Positions 6,101-10,467 of a stretch of DNA of 10,467 nucleotides are shown here, in pieces; the first letter of the stretch is position 1, and every line of letters starts with the position of its first letter. A program made the translations under genes and the position numbers. The notes under the pieces are model-generated. The model had not been told where the DNA came from and did no database searches. It saw nothing but the letters and a program-made list of their open reading frames with translations. Origin of the DNA: Thalassiosira profunda (taxonomy: Eukaryota > Bacillariophyta > Thalassiosirophyceae > Thalassiosirales > Thalassiosiraceae); NCBI GenBank assembly GCA_036939355.1, contig JALLAP010000755.1, forward strand, positions 1 to 10,467, in the 5' to 3' direction.

Positions 6101-8046
6101 GCCGAGTGGTCACTTTCTACTCCATCGCCAGTGACACAGCAATTGCGAACTCGCTTGTGCAGCGTGCGTGACGCAACCATAAGGTCGTGCATGCTCGGCT
6201 CGCTGGGCGCCGTGGGGCTCTCCAACGTCATGAAGGTGGCGTATTCATTGTGTTGGAAGAAGGTGTTCTCAACACGCAGGTTGTTGCCCATGTACGTCTG
6301 CAGTAGTCCCTCGCCTCTCGCGTTTCGCCTGTCGAAGCCGTGCGGCCCAAGTACTGGCCGATACTCCTCTCTGTCTCGTCTGCCGATTCTCGCATTGACG
6401 TCCGCTCCCATCAAGATGTCCGTGCCGTTTGGTATCTGCTCCAAGAGTGCTCCCATCACTCCATTGAAGCGCTCGTGCTGTGGATCGTGGCACGGATGGT
6501 ATGCAGATGCCAGGGCGAGGTTGAACCACTTTCCTTTGATTCGCCGCCCGTGCGTGCCGATCAGCGGGAACTTCAGCATCAACGCCATGAAGCGGCCACC
6601 CCATTCACTTTCGCCGTCAGTGGTGATGGGCGCTCTGCATCCAGCTTCCTTCCACGCCTCGTAGAACCGCGGCGACAATATGATTGCAACTCCACGAAAG
6701 AGATGGTCTCTGCCGCCCTCGCCTGTGTCTTTGTTGTGCCGAAAGACATGGTATCCTCCTATTTCGATGTCGAATTCGTCTCCTTCCTCCCACGTTTCCT
6801 GTATCATCCACGCATCGATTCCTCCTGTCCTCATTTTGTCCACCAGTTGCTCCAGCTTCGTCGTGTCTCTCGGCTGGCCCACCTCTGGTTTTCCATCCTT
6901 GTCCCTGGCCCTCCGCCAGAGTCCTTGAGTGTTCTGTGAGAGTATCACAGATGCATGCTCCAAAGTCCCGGAGTCATGGGGCCGCTTATGAGGTGGGGTT
7001 GATCCGCCCGATGGTGCACTAGCAAGGCCATTATGCACCCCTCGATGGTGGGTTGGTTGATCGGGTGCCGAGGATGGTTGTCCTCGGCACCCAGCCGAGT
7101 GATGGCGTTCTACTCGGCGCAGCGAGCCATCTCGCTCGTTGATCTGCAGGGTTGCACCGTCTTCAGCCGTGTATTCTTGCAATGGTATGACATGTTCCAG
7201 CACGAAGTTGTTCGTGATGGTGTACTCCTCGTCGTCGATCGGGTCCTCCTCTCCAAAGGAAGCAACCGATGATGCGTCAGAAGGTGCACAAGATGTGTCG
7301 TCATCGCTGTCCTCTTGAACGGCGAGGGGCGGTGGTTCGTCAGCGTCAGCATCGAGCTCAATGGCATCGCTGCCTTGGGCGTTGGGCTCTGGTACGCGCT
7401 CGTCGGGGTCTGGTGTTGCAGCGTCGGGCATCAAGGCTGCCAATGCGAGTCTCTCGATGTGGAGTTGCTCCGCATGCAATGATGTGTCCCGAGCGTCGGC
7501 CCAGGTGCTCTCCATCGCGCGATATCGCTCCTCCTCAGCCTCGAATTTACCAAGTGCGTTGTCAAGTATCATCTGACGGCGCGCTAGGGATTCGTGGTCG
7601 AAATCCTCGATCGGCTGTGTGCACGAGTTGTGCATCTCCTCGAGTAACGCCCTCCATTCCTCGTCGAGCGCCGCCTCGGCAGAGGCGACACAGTCGGCGA
7701 GGGGGGTGGAGGGGTCGTTCCATCGCAAGTTCTCGTTACAGCGGTCAAATAGTCTTCTCCAGGCTCGGGTGCCGCGCCTCCTGCTGCGCCGGAACCGCGG
7801 TGCGGGGGGCGCGCCGGTGGCCGGCGTTGGTGGTGTGCCACATGGCCGAGGGCGTTTGTCGGCTGTGCTCCTCCGTTGGCAACCGCATTTGCAGCGGGAG
7901 GCAGGGCGGGACGTGGCGGGGTTGATGGCGGGTAGGTTGGGTGGTTCGACGCCCGGCCAGTCGATGCAGAGGCCGGCCAAGTCGGTCTCGGCCCCTAGGG
8001 GACGGGCCTGCCTCCGCTCGAGGCGGTGAAGTCGAACCATTACCAA
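3130..8046 (-). CDS. LINE polyprotein: N-terminal region, endonuclease, reverse transcriptase, C-terminal J domain
   Basis: This is a 1638-aa ORF without stops or frameshifts. Residues 1-365 are unrecognised, with a CKCGC patch (52-56), helical segments and an acidic stretch (213-274). The endonuclease/exonuclease/phosphatase domain spans about 366-655, with QNTQGL (371-376), E417 in MIQETW, GADVN with D549 and N551, D621 in HDLMVAS, and SDH (645-647). The reverse transcriptase spans about 880-1290: FVDLVKAYD with D1025, GVRQGDNLAP from 1080, catalytic YVDD (1155-1158), SSKTE (1195-1199) and FRYLGS (1282-1287). A LINE-type C-terminal region follows, with WGCETWSLRK (1341-1350) and GRP near 1434. 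An arginine/proline-rich linker (about 1497-1568) leads to a J domain (about 1575-1638) with the Hsp70-activating HPD at 1604-1606. All catalytic residues expected for copy-and-paste retrotransposition are present. The J domain is unusual and presumably recruits host Hsp70. The start ATG is at 8046, and Met3 is an alternative. Confidence 0.93.
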   Translation of the reverse strand: MVMVRLHRLERRQARPLGAETDLAGLCIDWPGVEPPNLPAINPATSRPASRCKCGCQRRSTADKRPRPCGTPPTPATGAPPAPRFRRSRRRGTRAWRRLFDRCNENLRWNDPSTPLADCVASAEAALDEEWRALLEEMHNSCTQPIEDFDHESLARRQMILDNALGKFEAEEERYRAMESTWADARDTSLHAEQLHIERLALAALMPDAATPDPDERVPEPNAQGSDAIELDADADEPPPLAVQEDSDDDTSCAPSDASSVASFGEEDPIDDEEYTITNNFVLEHVIPLQEYTAEDGATLQINERDGSLRRVERHHSAGCRGQPSSAPDQPTHHRGVHNGLASAPSGGSTPPHKRPHDSGTLEHASVILSQNTQGLWRRARDKDGKPEVGQPRDTTKLEQLVDKMRTGGIDAWMIQETWEEGDEFDIEIGGYHVFRHNKDTGEGGRDHLFRGVAIILSPRFYEAWKEAGCRAPITTDGESEWGGRFMALMLKFPLIGTHGRRIKGKWFNLALASAYHPCHDPQHERFNGVMGALLEQIPNGTDILMGADVNARIGRRDREEYRPVLGPHGFDRRNARGEGLLQTYMGNNLRVENTFFQHNEYATFMTLESPTAPSEPSMHDLMVASRTLHKRVRNCCVTGDGVESDHSAIRLKLAITSVKYNGRAVLRGQTDWAGIYNEDYYRKIYEDTADALATPDMSYDEFVETLNKAGEMTKTVIKRQCEGWFQFNRESIAPLLEQRDELEHAVRQAKAGNGTSTTQSEQMQCELKEKKKHCRDMVQLAKARWNAHLVEHIHNINMDPKTAWEYIRILAKGEKSHHSATKNMAMRMEDGTYAKTDEENMRVMRVHFQTVLNRKNPFDLRALEQLRQRAVRYDINGDFTWEEFKRAVAKLKNGKAGGLNGLPPEAIKALNDSMLSYLFDYINAFWRGEADYESWHRSQCVPVPKSGDLADPNKWRGVMLMDVGSKVLSIMMCERAFAVLTEEGTEFQFGGTPKLGCRDGLFTLKTLLNMRKNHNLASYVAFVDLVKAYDTVSHELLLRILEKYGLPPNFVKAIERMYKDLVVVLKIGKSVEEILQEVGVRQGDNLAPVLFLFLMTAFAETLEIAWREAGINIVTVQSVTEEKFDEGAGCVKSHTIEQYTSRTLTAFEIFQCLYVDDGAFVFATRRDMERGVQLIYDQFAKLGMEMHIGRGGKSSKTECVFFPPPRFFRHDGVHARLAETAEECEEAFALEDGGGAITEHERAQYERERERVAREDEMYDELEETRPIPVADGQVTFTRHFRYLGSYVSYNLRDDYDIETRLASANAAMGALNNVWACPHMDIYSKYLLFRAIPMNLLLWGCETWSLRKVLLDKLEVFLHQRIRKILQINMTQVQEQRIRNQDVRRKFYDIPPIRNMIAARQMDFVGKVVRGSWKQPTKRMITACCDHKRLPGRPHFHNKDSLVKNLKLLFADVNGVEIDDSGSLKDWINEVHDKGYWTQLVRRLIDRHAPMPERPAEWPRRRRSPRNHDGGGERPFPDTPPRERNEEQSGRNSPPPAPSPPRRSRIPPRRRRRQQRQEEERDYIEENVGRCLYDSFKVLGLGLGASESEVKLKFRALSRVYHPDKHNPEQTGKTQEEAVAFFQLINNAHSHLREVL
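7063..7092. repeat. Perfect 12-bp inverted repeat (hairpin) inside the LINE ORF
   Basis: GGGTGCCGAGGA and TCCTCGGCACCC form a perfect GC-rich 12-bp stem around a six-base loop. It lies at codons 319-328, in the low-complexity linker between the N-terminal region and the endonuclease. In RNA this would be a very stable hairpin. Its role, if any, is unknown. Confidence 0.85.
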
Positions 8047-8258
8047 TTCCTACGTGGAAAAAGGCAAATTTCGCGCCGAGTTTTTGCGATCGACATGGGG
8101 GCGCTGCAGTAGTAGGCCCGGCGGCCGTGCTAGGCCCGCGGCTGCCCGATCGCCGCCGTTTAACTTACGACTATTCCTCTTAGGGTGGTCGCTGTCCGTA
8201 GGGGCGGCCAGATCAACCGGGTACGAGGCCGGTCGACGCTAACCGCGGGTGCCGGTAG
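8047..8258 (-). other. Probable 5' UTR / promoter region of the retrotransposon
   Basis: These 212 bases separate the LINE start codon from the acyltransferase C-terminal frame. They are GC-rich, with an imperfect 18-base repeat (TAGGCCCG at 8113 and 8131). Short plus-strand open frames here are low-complexity and overlap the LINE start. LINEs usually carry an internal promoter in this position, but I see no recognisable element. The exact 5' end of the retrotransposon cannot be set. Confidence 0.4.
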
Positions 8259-8717
8259 CTCGGCTGCAAGTATCATAGATACAACGCAAGAACGATCGCC
8301 ATCGATATCAAGGAAAGACCTAACAAACGTTGCCGATGGAGCCTTTCGGATGCAGCCGACATGCCGGGGAGGCTCTTTTTAGTCTCGACGCCTCTGGTGG
8401 TGGAACAGGTCGTACATGATAAAAGCAAGTGCGGGCGGACCGCTTTGTGCACCTTGTCGAACCTCGGACGCATTGACGGGCCCGTCGCCTTTGACAACAT
8501 TGCAGATGACGACGACAAGTCGAGCAGTGTCGCCATTACCGGGCACGGCTTTGGCCAAACGCAGCGAGGGTTTGGGGCGGACCTGTTCATTGGGGTCGCG
8601 ACGATTGGAGGAACCCTGACGACGAACGTTACATACACTGAACCTCTTCACTCCACCGCAGACATTGAGAATTTCCTCAAAGCCGTGGGTTCCCTCCAAT
8701 CCTTCTGTGCGGCATAG
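8259..8717 (+). CDS. Acyltransferase C-terminal part (5' truncated or last exon)
   Basis: The frame is open from 8259, after an in-frame TAG at 8256, to a TAG stop at 8717 (152 codons). The only in-frame ATG, at 8361, cuts the domain. It contains CTLSNLGRIDGP, the SNLG motif typical of the last third of alcohol-acetyltransferase/PapA-like proteins, then a DDDDK loop, a GFGADLFIGVATIGGTL strand region and a final helix ending in FLKAVGSL. This is exactly the part missing from the piece at 483-1568, in the same strand and frame. A phase-0 acceptor candidate, ATCAAG|GAA at 8312/8313, would join to the donor at 1568 to give about 496 residues, a normal family length. Against a simple join, residues near 8277-8312 (RYNARTIAIDIK) resemble the last residues of the first piece (RYARAVAEVR), as if the helix were present twice. 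It may therefore be the remnant of a second paralog. It has no start codon of its own that would give a functional enzyme. Confidence 0.65.
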   Translation, partial: LGCKYHRYNARTIAIDIKERPNKRCRWSLSDAADMPGRLFLVSTPLVVEQVVHDKSKCGRTALCTLSNLGRIDGPVAFDNIADDDDKSSSVAITGHGFGQTQRGFGADLFIGVATIGGTLTTNVTYTEPLHSTADIENFLKAVGSLQSFCAA

Positions 8718-8726
8718 CCTCGTCGT

Positions 8727-8765
8727 GATCTTTGTCGAGTATGAATAGATCTTTGTCGAGTATGA
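8727..8765. repeat. Tandem repeat, 18-bp identical core at 21-bp period
   Basis: GATCTTTGTCGAGTATGA occurs at 8727-8744 and 8748-8765, starting ten bases after the acyltransferase stop codon. It is in intergenic DNA. No function can be assigned. Confidence 0.9.
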
Positions 8766-8802
8766 TAAGTATTCTATGCAGCGAGATAAAGTTGGATGAG
8801 AT

Positions 8803-8847
8803 GAATCAAAGTTTCAGTTTGGATCAAAGTTTGGATCAAAGTTTGGA
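8803..8847. repeat. GGATCAAAGTTT tandem repeats upstream of the LRR gene
   Basis: Two perfect 12-bp units (8821-8832, 8833-8844) are followed by a third partial copy and preceded by a diverged one (GAATCAAAGTTT at 8803). The same 13-mer ATCAAAGTTTGGA occurs at 84-96, upstream of the acyltransferase. The location, 55-100 bases before the ATG at 8901, allows a promoter role, but this is inference. Confidence 0.75.
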
Positions 8848-8900
8848 CTTTTGCTTGACAGAAGCGATTTACCCACTCCACCAGAGGTGGGCCCTCAACG

Positions 8901-10243
8901 ATGTCAACGCAGCAAAGCCTGTCGTTCCTCGACAAAGAGGAGGTTGTTGCTCACTTCAACGACTTGCTCGTTCTTGATCCCGACGAGACCGTCGCAGCAG
9001 ATATTGCAATTGACAACATCGATGTCCATGAAATTCGCAACGACGCGTCTACGCTCTCCTTAACGGACGTCTTGGGCGAGCTGGAACGCAGGGGCCGAAA
9101 GGGCAAAGGCTTCTATTCGGATGACTGCAGGTTGGATTGTTTGGTTCATTCAATGCCCTTGTTTGACTGTGTGTGCCGCCAGCCCTCATCTTCTTGTATT
9201 TCTTCCAACGAAGATTGCTCCAGCGTTGTTTTGACGACGAACACGAAGAGTACGTTCGACAAAAGACAGAGGAGGCCAAGGAAGCCAAGATTGCCGACGC
9301 GGAGAGCAGACGAGAGCGCTACGAACTTCACGTGCAAGAGCAGGCGATACAGGAGGAGAAGGAGGCAGTCCTCGACGATCCACGACGATCCCAGTGGTTT
9401 GAGTTGATCCTCGCAAGGTCCGGTCCCCTGGACTGTCGAATTGCTGTCAACAACGTCTCGGCAAGGGCACTTGCAAAGGTTCTCTACTCGGACGACAGGC
9501 TCAAGTCGATTGATGTATCGAACATGGGCCTATGCGACAAGGCCGGAGCCTACATTGCAACATCCCTCTCCAACAACAACACCCTCGCAAGCCTTGAGAT
9601 GGACGGAAACCACTTTGGACCCGAGACGTGCAGCACTCTGGCAGCATCCTTGATTGTCAATAAGTCTCTCCAGTCTCTCAGCCTCGCGTCCAATCCGCTA
9701 TCCAAGGGCCTTGGAGATGAGGACGCCAGTGCATGCGTCGACCTTTTGGCTCGGGCCATTGCCAACAACTCTGGACTGATCTGCTTGAGCTTGTGGCGGT
9801 GCGGCATTGACCTCGATGGAGGAAAGGCCATCTGCAAGGCCGTGTCGAGCAATACGAACCTCATTAGCGTCGAGGTGGGCTACAACAACTTCGACAACGA
9901 AAGCATACAGCTCATGCACAAGCAACTGGGCGCAAATCGGAAAGCTCGGGAGGCCAGGCTTGCCCGTGATGCCAAACTGGCCGAAGAGCGCGAGAGAGTA
10001 TTGCAAGAAGAGCAAAGAGCCGAGCGAGAGCGGCGCAAGGCGGAGGAGACCCAGAAGTGGCTCGAAGAGCAACAGGCCAAGCGAGCCGAAGCAAGGCGCA
10101 TCGAGATGGAGGAAAAGCAGCGGGAAGCGGGGAAGGAAGAGGAGAAGCGGCTTCAAATGGAGCGCGTCCAAAAGGCGGAAGAGGAACGGGTTGCATCAAA
10201 GAAAAAGGGCAAGGGCAAGGGAAAGAAGAAGAAGAAGAAATGA
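8901..10243 (+). CDS. Leucine-rich-repeat protein with C-terminal coiled coil (two exons, 419 aa)
   Basis: Two exons, 8901-9130 and 9214-10243, join through a split arginine codon (phase 2). The junction reads GFYSDDC-R-LLQRCFDDEH, continuous in style on both sides, and exon 1 lacks any sensible continuation without splicing. Residues 80-130 are charged and helical. Residues about 170-315 hold roughly five ribonuclease-inhibitor-type LRRs, for example LKSIDVSNMGLCDKAGAYIA, LASLEMDGNHFGP, LQSLSLASNP, LICLSLWRCGIDLDG and LISVEVGYNNFD. Residues about 318-400 form a long coiled coil rich in E, K, R, A and Q, and the tail (405-419) is almost all lysine and glycine. There is no signal peptide or membrane segment, so it is probably cytosolic or nuclear. 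LRR domains of this type bind proteins, but the partner is unknown. The ATG at 8901 is the first in frame. An open frame also begins at a GTG at 9173, but that is only intron read-through. Confidence 0.85.
9131..9213 (+). other. Spliceosomal intron of the LRR gene (83 nt)
   Basis: The donor is CAG|GTTGGA and the acceptor is CAACGAAG|ATT, preceded by a pyrimidine-rich run (CTCATCTTCTTGTATTTCTTCC). TTGACTG at 9163-9169 could be the branch region. An earlier AG at 9181-9182 gives the wrong frame, and the next one after 9213 also fails. Only 9213 joins the exons in frame. Confidence 0.8.
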
Positions 10244-10467
10244 AGATCGGAGGGCGACAGGCGAGGACTGCTCCACATATCTCTAGCGACGCTTCTCCTA
10301 CAAAATGAAACTGTCTACATGGTGATAGCCTACTCTAAAGCAGCCCGCAACGCAGCACAACCAACGCTAGATTCCTCGATCCGAATGCAGCCCTCGTGCC
10401 CGGCTACTCCCGAACGAGGAACGGCCCTTTCCGCTGCCCGATCCTTTTCGCCTCCGCTGGCTCTTCG
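10244..10467. other. 3' flank of the LRR gene, no gene seen
   Basis: These are the final 224 bases after the TGA stop. An overlapping short frame runs on past the LRR stop to 10308 but is only a shadow of the coiled-coil repeats. No canonical AATAAA signal is seen. A neighbouring gene may begin beyond the window edge. Confidence 0.5.

Larger units (their letters stand above)
3049..8258 (-). mobile_element. Non-LTR (LINE-type) retrotransposon with EN-RT-DnaJ polyprotein; ends not fixed
   Basis: The element is defined by its single large ORF (3130-8046), which has both an apurinic-like endonuclease and a reverse transcriptase, so it belongs to the target-primed non-LTR class. No long terminal repeats were seen. 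The right limit is set just before the open frame of the acyltransferase C-terminal piece (8259), leaving about 210 bases of 5' UTR. The left limit is uncertain: it could be near the stem-loop at 3049, or as far as the GGTCA repeat at 1568, in which case the 376-aa gene lies inside the element. I searched by eye for target-site duplications and found none that is convincing. The uninterrupted ORF implies a young or recently active copy. Confidence 0.8.

Noticed and set aside
1540..8320. Target-site duplication flanking the insertion
   Set aside because: I compared the left flank (GTGCCGTGGCAGAG and CATCGCTAT) with the right flank (GTGCCGGTAGC, CATCGATAT). Only 5-6 base exact matches or an 8/9 match were found, which chance explains.
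8047..8330. HDV-like self-cleaving ribozyme at the LINE 5' end
   Set aside because: The minus-strand 5' region has GC-rich stretches, but I could not build the nested pseudoknot helices by eye. A covariance-model search would decide.
8732..8977. 81-aa ORF with QSLDQSLD repeats
   Set aside because: It is produced by the intergenic GGATCAAAGTTT repeats and runs out of frame into the LRR gene's first exon.
1..10467. tRNA, rRNA, CRISPR array or long terminal repeats
   Set aside because: I looked on both strands and found no cloverleaf, rRNA-like segment, spaced direct-repeat array or terminal repeat pair.

Overview
The window looks like nuclear DNA of a GC-rich eukaryotic microbe. The signs are a GT-AG intron of 83 nt with a pyrimidine tract, a non-LTR (LINE-type) retrotransposon, loosely packed genes on both strands, simple-sequence tracts and no Shine-Dalgarno/operon layout. 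A stramenopile alga such as a centric diatom is my guess from general impression only. No marker gene fixes the lineage.

Layout, left to right. (1) 1-482 is non-coding upstream DNA. (2) 483-1601 (+) is the N-terminal two thirds of a condensation-superfamily/alcohol-acetyltransferase-like acyltransferase with an intact HxxxDG motif. It ends abruptly at a (GGTCA)n tandem repeat. (3) 1715-2845 (-) is an intact, unrecognised 376-aa gene with a cysteine cluster. (4) 3130-8046 (-) is one uninterrupted 1638-aa ORF of a LINE-type retrotransposon. Its order is a novel N-terminal region, an apurinic-like endonuclease, a reverse transcriptase, and an unexpected C-terminal DnaJ (J) domain with an intact HPD motif. 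(5) 8259-8717 (+) is the C-terminal third of an acyltransferase of the same kind, with the typical SNLG motif. It is on the same strand and in the same reading frame as the piece at 483-1568. (6) 8901-10243 (+) is a two-exon gene for a leucine-rich-repeat protein with a coiled coil and a lysine-rich tail. (7) 10244-10467 has no gene that I can support.

The main reading is that an acyltransferase locus is split by about 6.7 kb of DNA whose two genes both run on the opposite strand. That DNA holds the LINE and possibly, as cargo or a second ORF, the 376-aa gene. The two acyltransferase pieces add up to about 500 aa, roughly one complete family member. It remains open whether they are one interrupted gene, one gene with a huge intron, or remnants of two tandem paralogs. 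The most novel element is the retrotransposon polyprotein fused to a J domain, which suggests that it recruits host Hsp70 during retrotransposition.
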